Part shown: positions 1 through 5,183 of the stretch, piece by piece
How positions within the stretch are numbered: position 1 is the first letter of the stretch
Layout of the letters: each line of letters begins with the position of its first letter
NCBI GenBank assembly: GCA_023416875.1
Contig: JAEZGT010000058.1
Span: 1-5,558, forward strand
Direction of reading: 5' to 3'
Length of the DNA stretch: 5,558 bases
Source of the DNA: Pseudomonadota bacterium
Lineage (GTDB): Bacteria; Pseudomonadota; Gammaproteobacteria; Pseudomonadales; Cellvibrionaceae
The notes under the pieces: generated by a model
Databases searched by the model: none
What the model saw: only the letters and a program-made list of their open reading frames with translations
Told to the model about the DNA's origin: nothing
Made by a program: the position numbers and the translations under genes

Positions 1-200
1 GATAGGGGGTGAGTTGCCATGTCGTCACTGAAAGCGCCGTAGGCTTTGCCTCCCTTGCGGATATAGGTATTTTTCAGCTCGCGGCAGAGTTCTTCGGATT
101 TGCCGTCGCGGCGGATTTCCTCCTGGCGCAAGCGGACTTCGCAGGGAGTGGCGGGAGCGGATTTGTGGATGCGATGAGCGATCAGGTGTTGCAGCGCCAT
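1..200 (-). CDS. Nucleoid-associated protein, YejK/NdpA family (N-terminal part; 3' end outside window)
   Basis: The minus-strand frame opens with ATG at 200-198 and stays open to the window edge, giving 66 codons. The protein begins MALQHLIAHRIHKS and contains the segment KGGKAYGAFSDD at about residues 49-60. From memory this matches the start of YejK/NdpA proteins, where a K-x-YG-F motif follows a helix of the type ELK-TYIRK. Family members are about 330-350 residues long and bind the nucleoid, so roughly four fifths of this protein is missing here. The start is placed at the first ATG; the ribosome binding site is weak (a GAGAG-like run just upstream). A perfect TATAAT lies about 30 bases upstream at 230-235. 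It follows the small membrane protein gene on the same strand by 78 bases but probably has its own promoter. I am confident of the family and do not infer a specific role. Confidence 0.85.
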   Translation of the reverse strand, partial: MALQHLIAHRIHKSAPATPCEVRLRQEEIRRDGKSEELCRELKNTYIRKGGKAYGAFSDDMATHPL

Positions 201-229
201 GGTTCTCTCGTGCCTGGATGGAGGGCGGC

Positions 230-260
230 ATTATAGTCGCCCCGCCAGCGCGGGCCACAA
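230..260 (-). promoter_or_regulatory. Putative promoter of the YejK/NdpA-family gene
   Basis: Read on the minus strand, a perfect -10 hexamer TATAAT lies at 235-230, about 30 bases upstream of the ATG. The best -35 candidate is TTGTGG at 260-255, with a 19-base spacer that is longer than ideal. Predicted transcription would start near 223, giving a leader of about 23 bases. The -35 candidate falls inside the loop of a perfect inverted repeat (245-270), which could act as an operator. The -10 match is clear; the -35 call is weak. Confidence 0.5.
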
Positions 261-270
261 CTGGCGCTGG
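245..270. repeat. Perfect 7-bp inverted repeat (CCAGCGC / GCGCTGG), 12-base loop
   Basis: CCAGCGC at 245-251 is matched by its reverse complement GCGCTGG at 264-270. The repeat lies between the stop of the small membrane protein gene and the -10 box of the YejK/NdpA-family gene. As RNA it could fold as a hairpin, but no T-run follows it on the minus strand, so a classic intrinsic terminator is unlikely. Its placement over the -35 region suits a protein binding site at least as well. An alternative pairing, GCCAG 244-248 with CTGGC 261-265, also exists. Confidence 0.45.
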
Positions 271-278
271 AAGTTTGC

Positions 279-497
279 CTATTTGCGCATCAGCCAGCTG
301 ATGATCAGCGCCGCCGCGATCACCACACCCCCGGCAGCGGCGAGTTTGAGCAACAGACTCCACAGCGCCACCCACGCGAAGAGCCCGAATAGGCCGAGAA
401 TCACCAGCAGGGCGCCCAGGCCGATGAACAATACCAGGACTAATTTCACCACGCCTAAAGGGGTGACGCTTTCCGCAGGTTGGTTTTCGTCTGTCAC
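279..497 (-). CDS. Small hydrophobic membrane protein, 72 aa, function unknown
   Basis: I do not recognise this protein. It starts at GTG 497-495 and ends with TAG at 281-279. A strong Shine-Dalgarno sequence, TGGAGGA (508-502), sits 4 bases before the GTG. The only in-frame ATG lies three codons from the end of the protein, so a non-ATG start is required. After a polar N-terminus (MTDENQPAES), almost everything from residue 14 to 69 is hydrophobic. It reads as two transmembrane helices (about 16-42 and 45-69) split near a W-S-L-L-L-K segment, with a short basic tail (MRK). There are no cysteines or histidines and no signal-peptidase site. The gene is divergent from the glycerophosphodiesterase gene and upstream of the YejK/NdpA-family gene on the same strand. 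The good ribosome binding site, the hydrophobic pattern and the snug fit between neighbours argue that it is real. It could be a general inner-membrane protein; no pathway can be assigned. Confidence 0.75.
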   Translation of the reverse strand: MTDENQPAESVTPLGVVKLVLVLFIGLGALLVILGLFGLFAWVALWSLLLKLAAAGGVVIAAALIISWLMRK

Positions 498-566
498 TGG
501 GTCCTCCAGGTTGGATGGGTAATGGGTTACGTATGAGTTTGGCAGAGGAACAGAGTCTAAACTGAA

Positions 567-594
567 ATTATTAGGGTTGCCCGACTGCCCGCAA
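567..594 (-). promoter_or_regulatory. Putative promoter of the small membrane protein gene
   Basis: On the minus strand, TTGCGG (594-589) and AATAAT (572-567) are separated by 16 bases. AATAAT matches the sigma-70 -10 consensus at five of six positions and TTGCGG keeps the TTG of the -35. Transcription would start near 560, leaving a leader of about 60 bases before the GTG start. The box overlaps the repeated TGCCCG elements of the divergent region, so the two divergent promoters could be co-regulated. This is read by eye. Confidence 0.4.
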
Positions 595-654
595 ATAGTT
601 GTAGTGGAGCGGAATGGCACTGTGGACAATAGGTGGCTTGGTGAGCGGGCAACC
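575..654. repeat. TGCCCG repeat cluster in the divergent intergenic region
   Basis: GGTTGCCCG at 575-583 has a perfect 9-bp inverted partner, CGGGCAACC, at 646-654. A second direct copy of the core, TGCCCGC at 586-592, is also the reverse complement of GCGGGCA at 645-651. So the core TGCCCG occurs twice in direct orientation 8 bases apart and once inverted about 60 bases downstream. The cluster covers the likely promoters of both divergent genes, and one copy lies only about 20 bases before the phosphodiesterase start. It may be an operator set; the pattern does not resemble the E. coli GlpR operator as I remember it. Confidence 0.4.
577..605 (+). promoter_or_regulatory. Weak candidate promoter for the phosphodiesterase/GlpD-like pair
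   Basis: TTGCCC (577-582) and TGTAGT (600-605) are separated by 17 bases. The -35 keeps TTG and the -10 matches TATAAT at four of six positions, so this is a weak sigma-70 candidate. The -35 overlaps the TGCCCG repeat. It would give a leader of about 60 bases before the GTG at 672. No better pair was found by eye in 498-671. Confidence 0.25.
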
Positions 655-671
655 AATTGGAGGGCAAGAAC

Positions 672-1421
672 GTGAGTGGACAGGCAAATGTGGTATGGGT
701 TGGTCACAGGGGATACCCCGAGCTGTATCCGGAGAACAGTCTGCTCGGCATTCAAAAGGCGCTGGAGCTCGGCGCCCGCGCCATCGAAATCGATCTCCAG
801 GCGAGTCTGGAAGAGGAACCGGTGCTGTTTCACGATGAAGATCTGTTTCGCGTCACCGGCAAGGTGGGTTCGGTGCGGGATTATCCGATGGAGAAGCTGC
901 GCAGCTTCAGCGCCCATGAACCCCAACGCCTGGGCAAACAATTTTTCCCTTGTCCCATCGCCCATCTGGCGGATGTGGTTGATCTGATACGTCGCTACCC
1001 CGGCGTACGCTTGTTTGTGGAGTTGAAGGCGGAAGTTTTCCAGACGATGCCGCGTCTGGCGTTCCTCAAAAAAGTTTGGCAAGTCCTTCAGCCGATCCGC
1101 CAGGATTGTGTATTGATCTCCTTTGATTTGTACGTGCTGCGGCTTGCCCAGGAGCAGTTCGGCTGTCCGGTGGGCTGGGTACTGACCCGCTACGATCAAC
1201 AGTCTCTCGCGCGCGTTCGCCTGAAACCGGTGGACTACCTGATCAGCAATATCCAGAAGCTGCCGCCCCCGCCCGAGAAGCCCTGGTCCGGGCCTTGGCA
1301 GTGGTTTGTCTACGACGTGGTGGATGAGGCGGTAGCACGGGCCTGCGTGCAGCGCGGCATCTATTGGATCGAAACCTGGAATATCGGCGCCATGCTCAAG
1401 CTTGAGGTCGAGACACCTTGA
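672..1421 (+). CDS. Glycerophosphodiester phosphodiesterase (UgpQ-like), 249 aa
   Basis: Predicted to hydrolyse glycerophosphodiesters (deacylated phospholipids) to sn-glycerol-3-phosphate plus an alcohol. No signal peptide or membrane segment is visible, and the length is close to E. coli cytoplasmic UgpQ (about 247 aa), so it probably acts in the cytoplasm. Family motifs in order: GHRG (residues 11-14, catalytic His12 and Arg13), PEN (20-22), EIDL (39-42, metal ligands Glu39 and Asp41), FHDE (53-56, second catalytic His54), R-V-T-G (60-63) and VELK (116-119, Glu117 and Lys119). Start choice: GTG at 672 sits 7 bases after GGAGGG (659-664); a TTG at 657 is also in frame but lies at the edge of that ribosome binding site. 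The first in-frame ATG comes after the catalytic histidines, so a non-ATG start is certain. Its TGA shares bases with the start of the next gene, a glycerol-3-phosphate dehydrogenase that would consume its product. The family call is strong; the exact substrate is not known. Confidence 0.9.
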   Translation: MSGQANVVWVGHRGYPELYPENSLLGIQKALELGARAIEIDLQASLEEEPVLFHDEDLFRVTGKVGSVRDYPMEKLRSFSAHEPQRLGKQFFPCPIAHLADVVDLIRRYPGVRLFVELKAEVFQTMPRLAFLKKVWQVLQPIRQDCVLISFDLYVLRLAQEQFGCPVGWVLTRYDQQSLARVRLKPVDYLISNIQKLPPPPEKPWSGPWQWFVYDVVDEAVARACVQRGIYWIETWNIGAMLKLEVETP

Positions 1422-2557
1422 AAACCTACGATCTGGTGGTGATCGGCGCCGGTATTCACGGTGCTGGGGTAGCTCAGGCGGCAGCGGCACGCGGTCTGTC
1501 GGTATTGGTGCTCGAGCGGAGGGAGGCGGCGGGTATGGAAACGTCTCGCGCCAGTTCCAAATTGATTCATGGCGGCCTGCGCTATCTGGAGACTGCGCAA
1601 TTCCGTCTGGTATACGAGTGCCTGCGCGAACAGCGCTATCTGTTGCGCAACGCGCCGCATTTGGTAAAACGGAGCGATTTTTATATTCCGGTTTATCGCG
1701 GCGGCCAGCGCCGCGCCTGGTGGATCTATCTAGGTCTCTGCTGCTATCAGATTCTGGCGGGTGGACCGCTTAAGGGAATCGGGCGGATACCGGCAGAGCG
1801 CTGGGAAAGTCTGGGAATGAAGCGCGAAGGTTTAACGGCGGTATTCCGCTACAAGGACGCCCAGACCGATGATCAGGCGCTGACCCGCGCGGTGCTGGCG
1901 TCGGCGATATCGATGGGTGCGGAGGTCCGATTCAACACCGGAATGACGCAGTTGGGATACAACTCGGGTTACACCCTCACCCTTGGCGACGGCAGCGTAG
2001 TGCAAAGCCGCAGTTTGGTTAATGCCGCTGGCCCCTGGGCCAACGAAGTGGCCGCGCTGTGTGGCTTGCCGCAGCAAGAGCTGGACTGGGTTCAGGGCAC
2101 GCACATTGTTTTGCGTCAGCCTGCTTTTCCCGGGTGTTTTTATATAGAGGCGCCGCAGGATGGTCGCGCCGTATTTGTTCTGCCCTGGCGCGGCTTCACC
2201 ATGGTGGGTACCACCGAGGTGATTCTCGACCAGCCCCAGGCCAAACCCACACCGGCGGAGATCGATTATCTGCTGGCGGTGTATAACCATTATTTCCCCG
2301 AGCATCAACGCACCGTGGAGGATGTGACGGAGGTGTTTGCCGGCGTGCGGGTATTGCCGAAAGACCTGCGCCAGCCCAACCGGCGCTCCCGCGAAACCCT
2401 GTTTGCCACCGCCAACGGCGGCAGCTACATCGCCATCTACGGCGGCAAGCTTACGTCCTATCGCGCTACGGCGGACAAGGTTCTACAAATGCTGACACCG
2501 GTGCTGGGGGAGGGGGATCGCCGTGGTATTTCAACGGCGGAACTGGCGTTGCCTTGA
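1418..2557 (+). CDS. GlpD-like FAD-dependent glycerol-3-phosphate dehydrogenase, short form, 379 aa
   Basis: Predicted to oxidise sn-glycerol-3-phosphate to dihydroxyacetone phosphate using FAD. In GlpD enzymes electrons pass to membrane quinone; the acceptor here is unknown. The N-terminal dinucleotide-binding motif is VVIGAGIHGAG (residues 7-17), followed by the GlpD signature RASSKLIHGGLRYLE (44-58). VNAAGPWA (201-208), GTHIVL (227-232), LPWRGFTMVGTTE (255-267), AGVRVLP (308-314) and YGGKLTSYR (341-349) follow in family order. By comparison with remembered E. coli GlpD, Arg55, Tyr56, His229, Arg311, Arg325 and Lys344 correspond to active-site residues. E. coli GlpD is about 500 aa; this protein ends 30 residues after the GGKLTSYR motif and lacks the C-terminal domain. 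No remnant of that domain is found downstream, where the convergent HDOD gene begins after 15 bases. The TTG start overlaps the upstream TGA (TTGA), with GAGG at 1404-1407; the first ATG is residue 40, past the FAD motif. The overlap suggests translational coupling to the phosphodiesterase gene. Confidence 0.88.
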   Translation: MKTYDLVVIGAGIHGAGVAQAAAARGLSVLVLERREAAGMETSRASSKLIHGGLRYLETAQFRLVYECLREQRYLLRNAPHLVKRSDFYIPVYRGGQRRAWWIYLGLCCYQILAGGPLKGIGRIPAERWESLGMKREGLTAVFRYKDAQTDDQALTRAVLASAISMGAEVRFNTGMTQLGYNSGYTLTLGDGSVVQSRSLVNAAGPWANEVAALCGLPQQELDWVQGTHIVLRQPAFPGCFYIEAPQDGRAVFVLPWRGFTMVGTTEVILDQPQAKPTPAEIDYLLAVYNHYFPEHQRTVEDVTEVFAGVRVLPKDLRQPNRRSRETLFATANGGSYIAIYGGKLTSYRATADKVLQMLTPVLGEGDRRGISTAELALP

Positions 2558-2572
2558 GACTGAAGGGCGGGT

Positions 2573-3571
2573 TTAGAGCTGCCCCGCGTCGTCCAGCTTG
2601 GTGAAAAGGTTTTTGGGCAGGGCGAAATCCGCGATCAGGAAGTTCAACTCGTCGATCTTGGTCCTGGGCGTGAAGGCGTAGGCTTCGCAGGCGATATTGG
2701 CCTGATACAGCAGGTAGCCGAGGGGGCTCACTTGTTTGCCAGCACCTATATCCACCTGCTCCTGCAAGGCCTCGCAGATTTCTTCTGGCAGCTGCCAGTC
2801 CTTTGCAATCAACGCGCTCAGTTGCGTCGCCTGGGCCTGCAACGGCGGGATAAATGCCTGTTGTCCAGGGGTGGTATCGCCGTTGAGTTTGTAGCGTCGG
2901 CACAACTCGCTGAATAGGGTGATCTTGCCGACATCGTGTACCAGGCCCAATAGATAGGCTTTGAAACGCTCCATGCGGCGGGCGTGAGCGATGATTTCAC
3001 AGGCCACCGCAGTGTTGAGGGAATGGCTCCAGATGCGCCGCCCGGTCTGGGAAAAGTAGGGCGATTCGCGCTGAATGATCGGCTGCATCACGGCGGCGGA
3101 TAACACCGAGCGCAAGCCATCGATGCCCAGTTTGACGATGGCCCGTTCTATATCGCCAATATGCCCGCCAGTGGGATTGAAATAGACGCTGTTGGCCAAC
3201 TTTAGTACGGAGGCGCTCATCACCGGGTCTTTGTTGACGATGGCCACATAATCTCGGACGGAGCTGTCAGGATCGCGCAGGCTTCGGAGCAACTTGGGTA
3301 CGACCATTGGCAGGCGCGGCACCGCGTTGATACGCCGCTCCTTCTTCACCAGCGTGTCCCTCACCGCAGTCATCACCTGCTTTTGTTTGGCGGACACAGG
3401 CTCATTTTGACTGCCGGAAAACAGCACCTGATAAAAGCGCTCTTCGATTTCGATTTGGCTGAGATAGCTGGGTTCGCGCACTGGCAGGTGCACCTGCGTT
3501 GTCACAGCGCTTTCCTGCGGGGTGCGCTTGGGTTTGCCCAGAACCGAGCGGATAAATGACGATACTGTCAT
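2573..3571 (-). CDS. HDOD-domain protein, 332 aa
   Basis: HDOD domains are degenerate relatives of HD phosphohydrolases, found in bacterial signalling and regulatory proteins, usually without shown catalysis. Residues 1-77 are a polar, probably flexible N-terminal region containing basic residues (GKPKR at 12-16). The HDOD domain spans about 80-275: VPRLPMVVPKLLRSLRDPDSS (84-104), DPVMSASVLKLANSVYF (115-131), IVKLGIDGLRSV (145-156), HS at 183-184, and GLVHDVGKI (209-217) with the HD pair at 212-213. Later in the domain, where many HDOD proteins have a His before the LL-x-x-W segment and a closing His pair, this one reads QATQLSALIAKDWQLP and EALQEQV, so those histidines appear to be absent. 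No membrane segment or second enzymatic domain is seen. Start: ATG at 3571-3569, with AGGA 6 bases upstream. The gene lies downstream of the TerB-like gene on the same strand (132-base gap) and converges on the GlpD-like gene. Its partner and signal are unknown. Confidence 0.88.
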   Translation of the reverse strand: MTVSSFIRSVLGKPKRTPQESAVTTQVHLPVREPSYLSQIEIEERFYQVLFSGSQNEPVSAKQKQVMTAVRDTLVKKERRINAVPRLPMVVPKLLRSLRDPDSSVRDYVAIVNKDPVMSASVLKLANSVYFNPTGGHIGDIERAIVKLGIDGLRSVLSAAVMQPIIQRESPYFSQTGRRIWSHSLNTAVACEIIAHARRMERFKAYLLGLVHDVGKITLFSELCRRYKLNGDTTPGQQAFIPPLQAQATQLSALIAKDWQLPEEICEALQEQVDIGAGKQVSPLGYLLYQANIACEAYAFTPRTKIDELNFLIADFALPKNLFTKLDDAGQL

Positions 3572-3642
3572 GGCGAGTCCTGCCAGCTGGTGGTTTGCGC
3601 CTTGTCGCGAAAGCGGTCACATGCTTACGGCGACAGCTACTT

Positions 3643-3652
3643 TACTATAGTA
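3643..3652 (-). promoter_or_regulatory. Palindromic -10-like element upstream of the HDOD gene
   Basis: TACTATAGTA at 3643-3652 is a perfect 10-base palindrome inside the 132-base gap before the HDOD gene. On the minus strand it offers TACTAT (3652-3647, five of six matches to TATAAT) or TATAGT (3649-3644, also five of six). No acceptable -35 hexamer lies 16-18 bases upstream; that position is instead filled by a 14-base tandem repeat. If it is a promoter it would probably need an activator. The palindrome could also serve the plus strand, but no plus-strand gene follows. Confidence 0.35.
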
Positions 3653-3661
3653 CGGAATCGC

Positions 3662-3691
3662 TGCGGTCGAGGCGTTGCGGTCGAGGCGTTG
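3662..3691. repeat. Perfect tandem repeat, two copies of a 14-base unit
   Basis: TGCGGTCGAGGCGT occurs at 3662-3675 and again, identically and head to tail, at 3676-3689, followed by TG of a possible third copy. It lies between the stop of the TerB-like gene (3704) and the palindromic -10-like element (3643-3652). Its centre is about 30 bases upstream of that element when read on the minus strand, where an activator would bind. It could equally be a simple replication-slippage duplication. Confidence 0.8.
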
Positions 3692-3703
3692 TGGGGATGC
3701 GGA

Positions 3704-4156
3704 TTAGTTGGCCGTGCGGGCTGCGTGCTTGGCGCGGATAAACTCGCCGTGGCCGAGATGAATGAGATCCGCCACTTTGCGGATAATGTATTCCTCATAT
3801 TTGTCGAGATCGCCATCGGCGTAGGCGATGCGCCACATGTGGGCGATCAGGTCAAACTTCTCTGCAAAGCTGCAGTGTTGGTTCACCAATTGGGTGAAAC
3901 CGTACATGGATGTAGATTCGGAGCACTCGTGTTGCGCCAGCGCGACCAGTTCATCGAGCTCTGCCTCCGAGACATCAAATTCGCGATGCAGAATCGCTTT
4001 CACCGAAGCGAGTTCCTCGGCATCGAACTCATTATCGATCACCGCAACTTCAATCAGCAGCGCAGCGCAGGCAAGGCGTTTCTTTTTTTCATCTAAAGGG
4101 TGGGAAGGAGCATCCTGCAATTGCGTTTGAAAAAAGTCGCGAATGCGGGCGAGCAT
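3704..4156 (-). CDS. TerB-fold protein (tellurite resistance TerB family), 150 aa
   Basis: A mostly helical, acidic soluble protein. The TerB-type pattern appears twice: AALLIEVAVIDNEFDAEE (residues 31-48) and MWRIAYADGDLDKYEEYIIRKVADLIHL (107-134). In each, a hydrophobic helix ends in an acidic turn (D41-x-E43; D114-G-D116) followed by glutamates, as in TerB proteins, where the acidic residues are thought to bind metal ions. The N-terminus (MLARIRDFFQTQL) looks like an amphipathic helix rather than a signal peptide. ATG at 4156-4154 has a good GGAGGT (4166-4161) just 4 bases upstream. The gene follows tal by 66 bases on the same strand and precedes the HDOD gene. No other ter genes (terA, terC, terD or terZ) are present in the window, so the family name should not be read as evidence of tellurite resistance. 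The role is unknown; it may be a stress- or membrane-associated accessory protein. Confidence 0.82.
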   Translation of the reverse strand: MLARIRDFFQTQLQDAPSHPLDEKKKRLACAALLIEVAVIDNEFDAEELASVKAILHREFDVSEAELDELVALAQHECSESTSMYGFTQLVNQHCSFAEKFDLIAHMWRIAYADGDLDKYEEYIIRKVADLIHLGHGEFIRAKHAARTAN

Positions 4157-4198
4157 GATGACCTCCGGGGAACGACGGGTGATAGCCGCAGGTGGATG

Positions 4199-4214
4199 GG
4201 GGCATCCCTGCCCC
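4199..4214 (-). other. Short GNRA-loop hairpin between tal and the TerB-like gene
   Basis: On the minus-strand transcript, 8 bases after the tal stop codon, GGGGCA pairs perfectly with TGCCCC (6 bp) around the loop GGGA, which fits the stable GNRA tetraloop class. No T-run follows, so it is not a standard intrinsic terminator. It may partly stop transcription or protect the 3' end of the tal message, which would lower expression of the TerB-like gene relative to tal. An overlapping alternative pairs GGATG (4194-4198) with CATCC (4203-4207). Confidence 0.4.
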
Positions 4215-4222
4215 GAAAGCGA

Positions 4223-5158
4223 TTAAAGCTTGAAATTGCTGAGGTATTTTTCCAGACCGACCTGATCGGCCACAAAACCGCGGATGCCTTGCGCCAGTTT
4301 TTCCGTGGCCATGGCGTCTTCGTTCAGACCCAAACGGAACTGCGCTTCGTTTTCTCTGATTTTTGCGATGGCAGCACCGGTATTGGACGGGCTCAATACG
4401 CGCTCCAGTTTGCCTTGATCGGCTTCCAGTTCACCCAGCAATTGCGGACTGATGGTCAGACGGTCGCAGCCCGCCAGGGCTTCGATTTCACCTATGTTGC
4501 GGAAGCTCGCCCCCATCACCACAGTGTTGTAACCGTGCTGCTTGTAATAGTTGTAGATGCGGGTGACGGACACGACACCCGGATCTTCCAGTGGTGCGTA
4601 TTCTTTTTTGTCTGTATTGGCTTTGTACCAGTCGAGAATGCGACCGACGAAAGGTGAGATCAGAAAGACACCGGCGTCGGCACAGGCGGCGGCCTGGTTG
4701 AAGCTGAACAGCAGGGTCAGGTTGCAGTTGATGCCTTCTTTTTCCAACTTCTCGGCGGCTTTGATGCCTTCCCAGGTGGAAGCGACTTTGATCAATACGC
4801 GGTCTTTGCTGACGCCGGCAGCTTCATACAGCTCGATCAAACGATGCGCTTTGGCAATGGAAGCCTGAGTGTCGAAAGACAGGCGCGCATCCACTTCTGT
4901 AGAGACTTTGCCAGGTACGATTTTCAGGATTTCGCAGCCGATGGCGACGGCGAGCTTGTCGCTGGCGTCGGCGATGGAGGATGTGCTGCCCAGGGCGTCT
5001 TTTACCAGCGCTGCGTATTGCGGCATCTGCGCGGCTTTGAAGAGGAGCGAGGGGTTGGTAGTGGCATCGAGAGGTTTGTAGCGGCGGATGGCTTCAATAT
5101 CGCCGGTATCGGCCACAACATCGGAGTAGGATTTCAGTTGTTCAAGTTTGTTGCTCAT
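4223..5158 (-). CDS. tal: Transaldolase, TalB type, 311 aa
   Basis: Catalyses the reversible transfer of a dihydroxyacetone unit from sedoheptulose-7-phosphate to glyceraldehyde-3-phosphate, giving erythrose-4-phosphate and fructose-6-phosphate, in the cytoplasmic non-oxidative pentose phosphate pathway. The sequence follows E. coli TalB closely along its length. VVADTGD contains Asp17 and DATTNPS contains Asn35. STEVDARLSFD contains Glu88 (E. coli Glu96), RVLIKVASTWEG contains Lys124 (E. coli Lys132, the Schiff-base lysine), and NCNLTLLFS contains Asn146 and Thr148. LISPFVGRILDWYKANTDKK carries the phosphate-binding serine and arginine, and VVMGASFRN follows. Numbers run 8 lower than in E. 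coli because of a short deletion around residues 54-66. All key residues are present, so it should be active. Start: ATG at 5158-5156, preceded by the purine-rich AGGGGGTG (5168-5161). An upstream in-frame ATG at 5185 overlaps the likely -10 box and is rejected. It lies 56 bases downstream of dusA on the same strand. Confidence 0.97.
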   Translation of the reverse strand: MSNKLEQLKSYSDVVADTGDIEAIRRYKPLDATTNPSLLFKAAQMPQYAALVKDALGSTSSIADASDKLAVAIGCEILKIVPGKVSTEVDARLSFDTQASIAKAHRLIELYEAAGVSKDRVLIKVASTWEGIKAAEKLEKEGINCNLTLLFSFNQAAACADAGVFLISPFVGRILDWYKANTDKKEYAPLEDPGVVSVTRIYNYYKQHGYNTVVMGASFRNIGEIEALAGCDRLTISPQLLGELEADQGKLERVLSPSNTGAAIAKIRENEAQFRLGLNEDAMATEKLAQGIRGFVADQVGLEKYLSNFKL

Positions 5159-5183
5159 AGCACCCCCTGTTGAAAAGTCGCAC

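Noticed and set aside
657..659. TTG at 657 as start of the phosphodiesterase
   Set aside because: It overlaps the GGAGGG that serves as ribosome binding site for GTG 672, and no better site precedes it.
279..1490. A 403-codon minus-strand open frame antisense to the phosphodiesterase gene
   Set aside because: Only its last 72 codons look like a protein gene, and these have their own ribosome binding site and GTG start. The rest is antisense to a gene with intact catalytic motifs and shows no recognisable domain.
1832..2308. A 158-codon minus-strand open frame
   Set aside because: It lies wholly antisense to the GlpD-like gene, whose family motifs run through this stretch.
1418..2557. The GlpD-like gene as a pseudogene truncated by frameshift
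   Set aside because: All N-terminal and catalytic-region motifs are intact and in one frame, and no piece of a C-terminal domain occurs in any frame before the convergent gene.
3590..4096. A 168-codon plus-strand open frame
   Set aside because: It is antisense to the TerB-like gene and reflects that gene's codon pattern. No convincing ribosome binding site or domain was seen.
3704..4156. Tellurite resistance function for the TerB-like gene
   Set aside because: The fold name does not imply the phenotype, and no terA, terC, terD or terZ gene is present in the window.
4100..4657. A 185-codon plus-strand open frame
   Set aside because: It is antisense to the C-terminal part of the well-conserved transaldolase gene and shows no protein family motifs.
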